This document shows, piece by piece, positions 1 through 5,832 of a DNA stretch of 11,812 nucleotides. Made by a program: the position numbers and the translations under genes. The stretch lies in NCBI GenBank assembly GCA_030043815.1, contig JASHWX010000051.1, positions 1 to 11,812 on the forward strand. Direction: 5' to 3'. The notes under the pieces are model-generated. The model saw nothing but the letters and a program-made list of their open reading frames with translations, was not told where the DNA came from and searched no databases. Positions within the stretch are counted from its first letter, which is position 1. Each line of letters begins with the position of its first letter. The DNA comes from Candidatus Rhabdochlamydia sp. (GTDB lineage Bacteria > Chlamydiota > Chlamydiia > Chlamydiales > Rhabdochlamydiaceae).

Positions 1-1
1 A

Positions 2-571
2 ATGTTTTCACGGATAACAACGTATTGCTTACTTTTTCTTGGCATCCTCACCCTCTTTTGGGGATTTTTCCTCGTCCGCGTGCGCCCGAGCGATGTCGCC
101 GCCATGGAAAAAAATGAAGCTTCCACTCCGATTTTAGAGACGACGCACCAGCAGCGGAAAGGAGTGGTCAAAGAGATCTGGTTCACTCAAGAAGACAATT
201 CGCGCCTCCACTATCGCATCTTCAGCGAGTCTTCTTTGCTCACCTTAAAACCGGATGGCCGCCACTTTGACATTGTGGAAAAACTGGAAAAAATCAAATG
301 CTGGATGCAGGATAAGCTCTATGATTCGAATATGCAGCAAATCCGTTTTTTAGCCGCGGAAGACGGCCTTTACCGCTATACGTCGCAAGAATTTTTAGCG
401 AAATCCGTCGCCCTTTCGCTCTATCGGCTAAACGGGCACGAGCTGCCCAAAGAAATGTCGCCGTTTAAACCCTTTCTCAAAGGGATTGCACAAGATGTTT
501 CTTTTGCCGTCTCGGGCAATAATCCGCAATTTAAAGCGCAACATTTTAATGCCGAGCTAGGAGGCCAATGA
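2..571 (+). CDS. lptC: LptC-like inner-membrane LPS transport protein
   Basis: Predicted membrane-anchored periplasmic protein that would pass lipopolysaccharide from the LptBFG transporter to LptA. The sequence shows one N-terminal hydrophobic segment (about residues 6-26, rich in L, F and G) followed by a soluble domain of about 160 residues, the LptC architecture and length (189 aa; E. coli LptC is about 190). The soluble part (KEIWFTQEDNSRLHYRI, then SLLTLKPDGRHFDIVEKLEK) is reminiscent of the chlamydial protein encoded just upstream of lptB. The main support is context: it overlaps the lptA-like gene by 4 nt, which in turn overlaps lptB. The ATG is the second base of the window, so the ribosome binding site is not visible and a start further upstream cannot be excluded. 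Low identity to classical LptC is expected for this family. Confidence 0.7.
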   Translation: MFSRITTYCLLFLGILTLFWGFFLVRVRPSDVAAMEKNEASTPILETTHQQRKGVVKEIWFTQEDNSRLHYRIFSESSLLTLKPDGRHFDIVEKLEKIKCWMQDKLYDSNMQQIRFLAAEDGLYRYTSQEFLAKSVALSLYRLNGHELPKEMSPFKPFLKGIAQDVSFAVSGNNPQFKAQHFNAELGGQ

Positions 572-573
572 TG
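559..573 (+). promoter_or_regulatory. Ribosome binding site and ambiguous ATGATG start of the lptA-like gene
   Basis: A strong Shine-Dalgarno AGGAGG lies at 559-564 inside the end of the upstream gene. Two consecutive in-frame ATG codons follow at 568 and 571. The spacer is 3 nt to the first and 6 nt to the second, so 571 is the better-spaced start. Either choice overlaps the upstream TGA (ATGA or TGATG), which suggests translational coupling. Confidence 0.65.
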
Positions 574-2028
574 ACATCAATAATCATCGCGTTATGTTTG
601 CTCGGAAGTCAAATGCCGGACCATGGGTCCCTCTCTTCGACGAATGCCAGTTATGATGGATCAAGCCTTGTGCTCACAGGCCATGTTGTCCTCGATCACG
701 GCCTCGGTAAAATGACGGCGGAAGAAGCCTCGCTGGAAAAACAAGAGGCAGGCAAAGACTTCCCCTTTTCCCATATCCAGCTCCGCAAAGAGGTCTTATT
801 GGCTTTGAAAAACAGCTCGCAGATCGTCTGCGATCGTGCAGACCTCGATTTCAATGCCTTGAAAGGCATCCTTCATTCTCCCGAAGACGGTTACGTCGTC
901 TTTACAGATGTGCTTAAAAAGTCTGCCCTCAAACTCAGCGGCCATCTCGTCGAGCTTCATTTCACAAAACAAGAACAAGAAGGGAAAAAGAGCGAGTTCG
1001 AGGTCCAGAGCATCCTCGCCAAAGAAGGAGTGGTCATCGATTATGCAGACAATTTTCAACTGATGGCCGATCACGCCTTATATCGAAGAGAAACAGGCAG
1101 CGGCAACAAGACTTCGAAAAAAGAATTTCAAGGTTTCTTAACGGCCTATCCTAAAGATGCAGCGTCGCAATGCCGCATCACGCACCAAGGCGATATCATC
1201 GACGCCGATATGGTCGATCTCGATCTTGTCCATTCGAAAATCTCCCTTTTGCATCCTAAGGGCATTCTCGCTTCCTCTCTCTTGCCTCACGTTGAACAGA
1301 ATGGCGAGATGCGTTTCCGATCGGAGCATCTTGATTGGGATCAAACAAAAAATCTCTTAACGCTCAAAGGGCAGATCGCGATCGATGAGCCCTCGCTCGG
1401 CACTTTAGCCGCGCAAGATGAAATGCAAATCACCCAGGTAAATATTAAAGGGAAACGTTTGCTGCAAAAAATCCATTCCCAGGGCCCCACGCATCTTATT
1501 TACAAAGACGGCCATGGACGCTCTCATCGACTTCTCTCGCAAGGCATTGTCAATTTTGAGCGCGACCACCTCAAAGCGACGATTGAAAGCCCCGATCACG
1601 ATGGGATCGTTTCCCGCGACAAACAGCTGTATTACGAGGAAGATGAATTTGCTCTTTATGCCGACAACGCTTCTTTGGAATACTCCGCGGTGAACGACGC
1701 CATCCATCCCGCCTCGCTGACATTGAAAGGCAACGTCCGTCTGTTCTCGCATGATCCGCAAAAGCCTTTCCGCTGCGGCTTGGCAGACCGCATGACTTAT
1801 TCGCTCGTCACACAGACGCTCATTCTTTCTGCAAATCCAGGGAAAAAAGTCCTCTTCTGGGATGAAGCGCAAGGCATGCGCCTTTCCGCCCCCGAGGTGC
1901 ATATCACTTTAGATCCTCAGACCAAAGAGCAGCAAGTCAAAGGGATCGGCGCTGTGCAATTTACTTTCACGCCGGAAGAACAATCGAAACTGCAGCAACT
2001 TTTCCCGCAACTCCAGAAACTCCAATGA
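568..2028 (+). CDS. lptA: Large LptA/OstA-like periplasmic LPS transport protein
   Basis: Predicted periplasmic LPS-bridge protein. OstA-type beta strands recur along it: residues 29-58 (YDGSSLVLTGHVVLDHG, then KMTAEEASLEK), about 208-240 (DADMVDLDLVHSKISLLHPKG), about 255-290 (LLTLKGQIAIDEPSLG) and about 381-431 (PASLTLKGNVRLFSHDP). These are the 'long strand - GNV - derivative' pattern of the LptA jelly-roll. At 486 residues it is more than twice the size of E. coli LptA (about 185), so it probably contains several OstA units in tandem. The N-terminus has a short hydrophobic stretch (TSIIIALCLLG) without the usual basic residues, a weak signal peptide. It sits between lptC-like and lptB with 4-nt overlaps on both sides, which fixes its role better than sequence alone. 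An alternative is a partial LptD-like or fused function. Start 571 is as likely as 568. Confidence 0.75.
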   Translation: MMTSIIIALCLLGSQMPDHGSLSSTNASYDGSSLVLTGHVVLDHGLGKMTAEEASLEKQEAGKDFPFSHIQLRKEVLLALKNSSQIVCDRADLDFNALKGILHSPEDGYVVFTDVLKKSALKLSGHLVELHFTKQEQEGKKSEFEVQSILAKEGVVIDYADNFQLMADHALYRRETGSGNKTSKKEFQGFLTAYPKDAASQCRITHQGDIIDADMVDLDLVHSKISLLHPKGILASSLLPHVEQNGEMRFRSEHLDWDQTKNLLTLKGQIAIDEPSLGTLAAQDEMQITQVNIKGKRLLQKIHSQGPTHLIYKDGHGRSHRLLSQGIVNFERDHLKATIESPDHDGIVSRDKQLYYEEDEFALYADNASLEYSAVNDAIHPASLTLKGNVRLFSHDPQKPFRCGLADRMTYSLVTQTLILSANPGKKVLFWDEAQGMRLSAPEVHITLDPQTKEQQVKGIGAVQFTFTPEEQSKLQQLFPQLQKLQ

Positions 2029-2822
2029 ACAAAAAGCCTTATTCACACCTCCGCACCGCTCAACATTCAGTGACAGCGCCCCCTGTCGCTCGAAAACCCG
2101 CGGCATTGCTTAAAGCGGAAAACCTCATCAAAATCTATGGAGGAAAACCCGTTGTCAACGGCTTGAACCTGCAGGTCGGCAAAGGGGAGGTCGTCGGGCT
2201 GCTCGGGCCCAACGGCGCAGGTAAAACAACAGCCTTTTACATGACCATTGGACTCATTAAGCCCGATTCGGGAAAAGTCTTTTTCAATGGACAGGATGTG
2301 ACGCGCATGCCGATCCACGAGCGCGCCAAAATGGGAATGGGCTATCTTGCCCAAGAGCCTTCTGTCTTCCGCCATCTGACAGTCGAGGAAAATATTTTGT
2401 GCATCTTGGAAACGCTGAATATCTCCCAAGAAGAGAGAAAAAAGCGATTGCACGCACTGCTCAAAGAACTGCATTTGACCCCGCTTGCAAAGACCAAGGC
2501 AAGCAGCCTTTCAGGAGGCGAGCGCCGCCGCTTGGAGATCACCCGCGCCCTGATCGTGCAGCCTGCGCTCCTCCTTCTCGACGAGCCATTTGCCAACATC
2601 GATCCCCTCGCCGTCAACGACGTCAAGACCATGATCCGCCATCTCAAGAGCAAAGAGATCAGCGTTCTCATCACTGACCATAACGCCCGCGAGATTTTTT
2701 CGATCGTCGACCGCAGCTATCTCATTAGAGACGGCAAGGTGCTGCTTTCGGGAACCGTGCACGAGCTGCTGGAAAGCCCCGAAGCGCGCTCTTCATACTT
2801 TGGCGAAGATTTTAGATTGTAA
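2025..2822 (+). CDS. lptB: LPS export ABC transporter ATP-binding protein LptB
   Basis: Cytoplasmic ATPase that powers LPS extraction from the inner membrane with LptF and LptG, which are not in this window. All ABC motifs are present: Walker A GPNGAGKT (61-68), Q-loop Q110 in YLAQEPSVF, signature LSGGE (162-166), Walker B LLLLDE (182-187) and switch histidine H219 in TDHN. The C-terminus SSYFGEDFRL matches the canonical LptB end. At 265 residues it is about 25 longer than usual: an N-terminal Pro/Ala-rich extension of about 28 residues precedes the first conserved strand (LLKAENLIKIYGG). No Shine-Dalgarno is seen upstream, but the ATG overlaps the lptA-like stop as ATGA, so translation is probably coupled. 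I see no better internal start. The 3' end is overlapped on the other strand by the waaQ-like gene. Confidence 0.95.
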   Translation: MNKKPYSHLRTAQHSVTAPPVARKPAALLKAENLIKIYGGKPVVNGLNLQVGKGEVVGLLGPNGAGKTTAFYMTIGLIKPDSGKVFFNGQDVTRMPIHERAKMGMGYLAQEPSVFRHLTVEENILCILETLNISQEERKKRLHALLKELHLTPLAKTKASSLSGGERRRLEITRALIVQPALLLLDEPFANIDPLAVNDVKTMIRHLKSKEISVLITDHNAREIFSIVDRSYLIRDGKVLLSGTVHELLESPEARSSYFGEDFRL

Positions 2823-3865
2823 TATGCTGCCAAAATTTCCTCTTGAGAAAGAGTAAAGAGGCAATCGCTCATCTTGCTGCCGCCGCACCCATCGCGATAA
2901 CAAGGCCGGCATGATAAACGCTTTGCCACAACCCTGGCCCTAGGATGCATCCACGGCCCCCAATTTTGTTCTGACGTAGGACCAAAGAGTGCAACGACAG
3001 GCGTTTTGAGAGCCGAAGCAATGTGCAACGGCACAGAATCGACGCAGATCAACGCCTTGCTATAACCAATCAAAGCCGCCAATTCTTTTAATGTCAGCTT
3101 CCCCGCCAAATTGAGCGCAGGACAATCTGGCATTAAAGATAGAATTTCTTCTACCATCGCGATCTCTTGTGCATCCGGCCCAGCGGAGATGACGATCTTT
3201 TCTCCCTCATTGTGCAGCGCTCGGATCAATTGCGCCATTTGTTTCGGGGAAAGGCATTTAAACCGCCAGCGTGATACGGGATGGACCAACACAAATTCTC
3301 CGATGCCCGCCATTTTCTTTTTTGATTGCTCATCCACATGCAAATAAAGATCCCGATCTTCCGGCGCTGGGAAAATCCCTATCTTGCGCAACACGTCAAG
3401 CTGCCGCTCTACAGTGTGGCGCGGATGAGGACATGGTTTGACAATATGCGTGTAGATCTTGCCCTTTTTGAAAAAACCCGCTTTTTCCGGATCGAATCCT
3501 ACGCGGATTTTCGCACCGGACATGACTGCCGCGATAGCCCCTCTATCCCCTTCCGTCAGATTGATCACTAAATCGTACTGTTTTTTTCGAATGCTGCGGA
3601 GCAGCCCGGCCTCCTTTGCCATCTTTTGAAAAAAGGGCAATTTCTTCCATCCGCGATCATAAAGATGATACCCTGAAATCGCCGGATGCCCTTCGAGCAT
3701 CGGCAAAGTGTCTTTATAAATGAATGCATCCACTTCTGCATCGGGGACCGCTTTTTTCAAGTTGGAAAATAGGGGCGATGTCAATAAGACATCCCCATGG
3801 TGCCGCATCTTGATTACCAGGGCGCGTTTCACCCTCGTAAGGTCGGGATAGTTGCCATAAGTCAT
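2717..3865 (-). CDS. waaQ: WaaQ/RfaQ-type LPS heptosyltransferase (glycosyltransferase family 9)
   Basis: Predicted cytoplasmic GT-B glycosyltransferase that adds a heptose-like sugar to the LPS core. Family 9 features: N-terminal LVIKMRHHGDVLLTSPL (16-32) with the conserved aspartate D25, the second-domain entry VHPVSRWRFK (194-203), and the nucleotide-sugar site DSVPLHIASAL (276-286) followed by FGPTSEQNWGPW (294-305). The Cys-rich end C319-x2-C322-x4-C327 with GGSKMSDCL is typical of the WaaQ subgroup. Family members usually stop near residue 345-350; here 35 further residues (348-382) are read antisense to lptB. The start at 3865 has only a weak purine-rich leader. GTG at codon 12 has a GAGG too close to it, so I keep the ATG. 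It diverges from ndk across 92 nt; I saw only weak promoter candidates for it there. Real donor sugar is not known. Confidence 0.88.
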   Translation of the reverse strand: MTYGNYPDLTRVKRALVIKMRHHGDVLLTSPLFSNLKKAVPDAEVDAFIYKDTLPMLEGHPAISGYHLYDRGWKKLPFFQKMAKEAGLLRSIRKKQYDLVINLTEGDRGAIAAVMSGAKIRVGFDPEKAGFFKKGKIYTHIVKPCPHPRHTVERQLDVLRKIGIFPAPEDRDLYLHVDEQSKKKMAGIGEFVLVHPVSRWRFKCLSPKQMAQLIRALHNEGEKIVISAGPDAQEIAMVEEILSLMPDCPALNLAGKLTLKELAALIGYSKALICVDSVPLHIASALKTPVVALFGPTSEQNWGPWMHPRARVVAKRLSCRPCYRDGCGGSKMSDCLFTLSQEEILAAYYNLKSSPKYEERASGLSSSSCTVPESSTLPSLMR

Positions 3866-3902
3866 TGAAATTCAATCTTTTTCTTTCTTTCTCATTTCAT
3901 CG

Positions 3903-3950
3903 ATGAGAATAATTTAACAGATTGCTATAATTAAAGACCAAGTTTAGGAG
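3903..3950 (+). promoter_or_regulatory. ndk promoter (extended -10) and ribosome binding site
   Basis: A perfect -10 box TATAAT at 3926-3931 is preceded by TGC (extended -10). ATGAGA at 3903-3908 matches 4 of 6 bases of the -35 consensus at an exact 17-nt spacing. AGGAG at 3946-3950 lies 7 nt before the ndk ATG at 3958. This is a housekeeping sigma-70/sigma-66-type promoter giving a leader of about 20 nt. Confidence 0.7.
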
Positions 3951-3957
3951 AATTTTC

Positions 3958-4383
3958 ATGCTAAAAGAACAAACCCTTTCCATCATTAAACCCGATGCCG
4001 TATCAACCAACAATATCGGCGCCATCTTGACCCGTTTTGAAAAAGCCGGCCTCAAAATCGTCGCCACAAAAATGCTGCATCTGACCCCCGAGCAGGCCAA
4101 GGCCTTTTACGCCGTCCATGCCCACCGCCCCTTCTTCCAAGAGCTCGTCTCTTTCATGGTCGAAGGCCCCGTCCTCATCAGCGTCCTCGAAGGAGACAAC
4201 GCCATCGCAAGAAATCGCGAACTCATGGGCGCCACCAATCCCAAAGAAGCTGCCCCTTCCACCATCCGCGCCGACTTTGCCAAATCGATCGATAAAAACG
4301 CCGTCCACGGCTCCGACAGCGCCGAAAACGCAAAAAAAGAAATCGCTTTCTTCTTCAAGCCTCAAGAAATTTACTCGCGTTAA
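3958..4383 (+). CDS. ndk: Nucleoside diphosphate kinase
   Basis: Cytosolic enzyme that transfers the gamma phosphate of ATP to other (d)NDPs through a phospho-histidine. The 141-residue length is the family norm. Seen directly: N-terminal TLSIIKPDAV with K11, the fold signature around RNRELMGATNP (86-95), and the active-site motif NAVHGSDS (114-121) with catalytic H117. The C-terminus AKKEIAFFF is also canonical. The gene is complete with its own promoter and a good ribosome binding site. The many C-ending codons suit a well-expressed core gene. The downstream 57-codon ORF begins 13 nt after the stop and could be read from the same transcript. Confidence 0.98.
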   Translation: MLKEQTLSIIKPDAVSTNNIGAILTRFEKAGLKIVATKMLHLTPEQAKAFYAVHAHRPFFQELVSFMVEGPVLISVLEGDNAIARNRELMGATNPKEAAPSTIRADFAKSIDKNAVHGSDSAENAKKEIAFFFKPQEIYSR

Positions 4384-4396
4384 TACGGAATTTTCT

Positions 4397-4570
4397 ATGG
4401 CTATGAGGCCCGTAGGCCCGCCTGATTTTACTTACACTGCGGAACAAATAGCCAAATTGGAACAACTATTCCAACACGTAGAAGACAAAACAATTACTTG
4501 GCTCGACCCGGATAATCAGGTCGCTATTCACAGTCCGCCACTAAAACCTGAAGAAAAAAGGGATTCCTAG
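4397..4570 (+). CDS. Small hypothetical protein (57 aa)
   Basis: Short open frame beginning MAMRPVGPPDFTYTAEQIAK, 13 nt after the ndk stop. I do not recognise it. The middle part (TAEQIAKLEQLFQHVEDK, about 14-31) could form one amphipathic helix; both ends are Pro-rich and probably disordered. The only ribosome binding site candidate is a weak CGGA at 4386-4389, and ATG 4403 is an alternative start. The reading frame is also open far upstream inside ndk, but that part is in ndk's shadow frame. It ends 9 nt from the end of the convergent antitoxin-like gene. It may be a genuine small gene, a remnant, or chance; base composition resembles the lower-GC patch more than ndk. Confidence 0.4.
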   Translation: MAMRPVGPPDFTYTAEQIAKLEQLFQHVEDKTITWLDPDNQVAIHSPPLKPEEKRDS

Positions 4571-4579
4571 TGTGAAGGA

Positions 4580-4828
4580 TTATGCAAGAGGCCTAATGTC
4601 TAAATCAGATGAATTCGACTTTATTAAAATTTGTTTGAAGGCTCGTAAGCAAGCACTTTTCTGCGCAAGCTTGCTAAGACCTCCATGAGCCTCAGCAATA
4701 TCTTTGAGAGCAATGAGAAATACACGTGGATCTTCATCCTCTAAGGCAGCATTTAAATAAGCAGCCGCTTCTTTGGGATCGCGAAGCCGTTTTAGGAGAT
4801 GTTCTTTATAACTGTTTGATTTTCTCAT
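4580..4828 (-). CDS. Orphan HigA-like addiction-module antidote, degraded C-terminus (possible pseudogene)
   Basis: Residues 5-58 (SYKEHLLKRLRDPKEAAAYL, then NAALEDEDPRVFLIALKDIA, then HGGLSKLAQKS) match the N-terminal two thirds of the HI1420-type 'probable addiction module antidote' family, small HTH proteins of about 95-105 residues. After LAQKS the family continues with a recognition helix of the type GLSRESLYKxLS-xxGNP and then xLxALGL. Here the protein reads ACLRAFKQILIKSNSSDLDI and stops at residue 82, so the DNA-binding half is scrambled or truncated, probably by small indels. A usable ribosome binding site AAGGGG (4840-4835) lies 6 nt upstream. The cognate HigB/RelE-like toxin, normally encoded just upstream, is absent: only 43 nt separate this gene from the dprA stop. 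It is either an orphan antitoxin in decay or a short protein kept for another use. Confidence 0.65.
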   Translation of the reverse strand: MRKSNSYKEHLLKRLRDPKEAAAYLNAALEDEDPRVFLIALKDIAEAHGGLSKLAQKSACLRAFKQILIKSNSSDLDIRPLA

Positions 4829-4871
4829 TTTTTACCCCTTTTGGGATTTTTTGTCCTCGCCATCTATTTTT

Positions 4872-5750
4872 TTAAGGAGAATATTTGAGATGCTGTCGGA
4901 TTTCATCATATTCTTTAATTCGTATGGCACCTTCTTCTTCAAGCAATTTTGGCCAAGAAAGTTTCGGATTTTGGAAATTGTTATCTAAAATAAATAGCTT
5001 TCTTCTCTGAGCTAAAGCCGCACGAGCTTGTACAAGGGTACCTGAAGTTTCCCCCGCTTCCACAATGATAGTTGCTTCCGTCAAAGCGGACATCGTCACA
5101 TTCCGTTCGGGAAAAAAGAAACGGTTTGTCTGATATGTCTGTTGTTCGTAACGAGAAAATGGAACTTGTGTCAGCAATAAGTAATCCTGCGCGATCATTT
5201 CTTGAAGTCTCCGATTTTCAGAAGGATAAAAGTGATTTAAAGGCGTCCCAATGACAGCAATCGTAAACCCCCCTTGCTCTATAGCAGTTCGATGAGCTGC
5301 TGTATCGATTCCTTTTGCTAAACCCGAAACGATGAGAAATTTATCCTGGACGAGTTTTTTTACAAGCTGCTTGGTTCGAATAATGCCTTCTGTCGAAGGA
5401 TTACGTGTTCCCACAACTGAGACTGAGCGAGGGAAATGAATTAAGTTCCAATTACCCTGGTAATAGAAAATGGATAAAGGATAGCGCGCATCTCTTAAAC
5501 GAACTGGGAATTCACCATCGCCATAAACTCTGATTCCAAAGTTAGGTAGGTCTTGGATGATAGGAAACAATTTATGTTTGTATTTTTCTATCTCACAGGA
5601 ATCGACATAGCTGGATGCAAGATTGAGTGGAAAGTCTTTTAAATCACGCGCTAAAGAACGAAAGGAGGTATTCGGGCGATCCCATAAGGCTTCGTAAGCT
5701 AAAAATTCTTGGAGAGGTGAAATTGCTTTATATTTGGGTGCAGTAGCCAT
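4872..5750 (-). CDS. dprA: Short stand-alone DprA-family (SLOG Rossmann) protein
   Basis: DprA-family protein. Classical DprA binds incoming single-stranded DNA and loads RecA during transformation; whether this variant does so is unknown. The Rossmann core is complete: SVVGTRNPS (111-119) with R116, SGLAKGIDTAAH (142-153), AVIGTPLNHFYPSENRRLQ (165-183), FPERNVTMSALTEATIIVEA (213-232) and TSGTLVQARAAL (235-246). The preceding GIRVYGDGEFPVRLRDARYP (72-91) is the usual lead-in strand region. At 292 residues it lacks the C-terminal winged-helix domain of standard DprA (about 360-370). The FPERN...AGETSGTLVQ wording belongs to a divergent accessory subtype rather than the housekeeping copy. Codons are visibly more A/T-ending than in pckA or ndk, suggesting separate origin. 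No second in-frame ATG near the start gives a choice; AAAGG lies 4 nt before the ATG. The antitoxin remnant follows by 43 nt on the same strand. Confidence 0.87.
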   Translation of the reverse strand: MATAPKYKAISPLQEFLAYEALWDRPNTSFRSLARDLKDFPLNLASSYVDSCEIEKYKHKLFPIIQDLPNFGIRVYGDGEFPVRLRDARYPLSIFYYQGNWNLIHFPRSVSVVGTRNPSTEGIIRTKQLVKKLVQDKFLIVSGLAKGIDTAAHRTAIEQGGFTIAVIGTPLNHFYPSENRRLQEMIAQDYLLLTQVPFSRYEQQTYQTNRFFFPERNVTMSALTEATIIVEAGETSGTLVQARAALAQRRKLFILDNNFQNPKLSWPKLLEEEGAIRIKEYDEIRQHLKYSP

Positions 5751-5755
5751 ATACC

Positions 5756-5774
5756 TTTGAGTATTCTACTCAAA
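5756..5774. promoter_or_regulatory. Perfect 19-bp palindrome, likely operator of dprA
   Basis: TTTGAGTA-TTC-TACTCAAA: two perfect 8-nt arms around a 3-nt centre, ending 6 nt upstream of the dprA start codon. It covers the candidate -10 and the AAAGG ribosome binding site partly overlaps its proximal arm. The placement suits a dimeric repressor site. As RNA it could also form a hairpin masking the ribosome binding site. No T-run follows, so it is not a terminator. Confidence 0.55.
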
Positions 5775-5789
5775 TCTGTTTGTTGTCAA
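5760..5789 (-). promoter_or_regulatory. Putative dprA promoter, consensus -35
   Basis: On the minus strand a perfect -35 box TTGACA (5789-5784) is followed after 18 nt by AATACT (5765-5760), a 4-of-6 match to TATAAT. Transcription would begin near 5753, only a few bases before the dprA ATG at 5750, so the mRNA would be almost leaderless. The -10 lies inside the palindrome listed separately. Confidence 0.5.
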
Positions 5790-5832
5790 TTAAGATGAAG
5801 TTGACTGGGCCGTCGTTGCCGAGGCGCATGAA
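5770..5832 (-). pseudogene. Probable 3' remnant of dtd (D-aminoacyl-tRNA deacylase)
   Basis: Directly after the pckA stop, in the same frame, the minus strand reads F-MRLGNDGPVNFILIDNKQI-stop. This resembles the extreme C-terminus of Dtd, whose hallmark Gly-cisPro motif is NxGPVT within 'FGAxMxVxLxNDGPVTxxL(D/E)'. Here the motif is NDGPVN, with T replaced by N. Nothing of the remaining roughly 125 residues of Dtd is present: pckA begins immediately on the 5' side. The dprA promoter -35 and half of the palindrome lie within this stretch. If the match is real, a dtd gene once stood here on the minus strand and lost all but its last codons. Chance similarity over 19 residues is possible. Confidence 0.4.

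Noticed and set aside
3795..3832. Alternative GTG start at codon 12 of the waaQ-like gene
   Set aside because: The GAGG sequence directly abuts the GTG, which is too close for a ribosome binding site, so the upstream ATG was kept.
3866..3957. Minus-strand promoter for the waaQ-like gene in the divergent region
   Set aside because: The best candidates (TTGGTC with TTAAAT, or TATTCT) match the consensus too poorly to annotate.
4118..4570. A 150-codon + frame running from within ndk into the downstream region
   Set aside because: The part over ndk is a low-complexity Ser/Pro/Lys shadow of ndk's biased codons. Only the part from ATG 4397 looks like an independent small ORF.
4835..4852. CCC-TTTT-GGG followed by a T-run, resembling a terminator on the + strand
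   Set aside because: The stem is only 3 bp, and on the + strand no transcript is expected to end there. On the minus strand the GGGG serves as a ribosome binding site.
5775..5832. Possible pckA terminator
   Set aside because: Only a few GC pairs can be formed (around GCCTCGG...GGC) and no T-run follows; not convincing.
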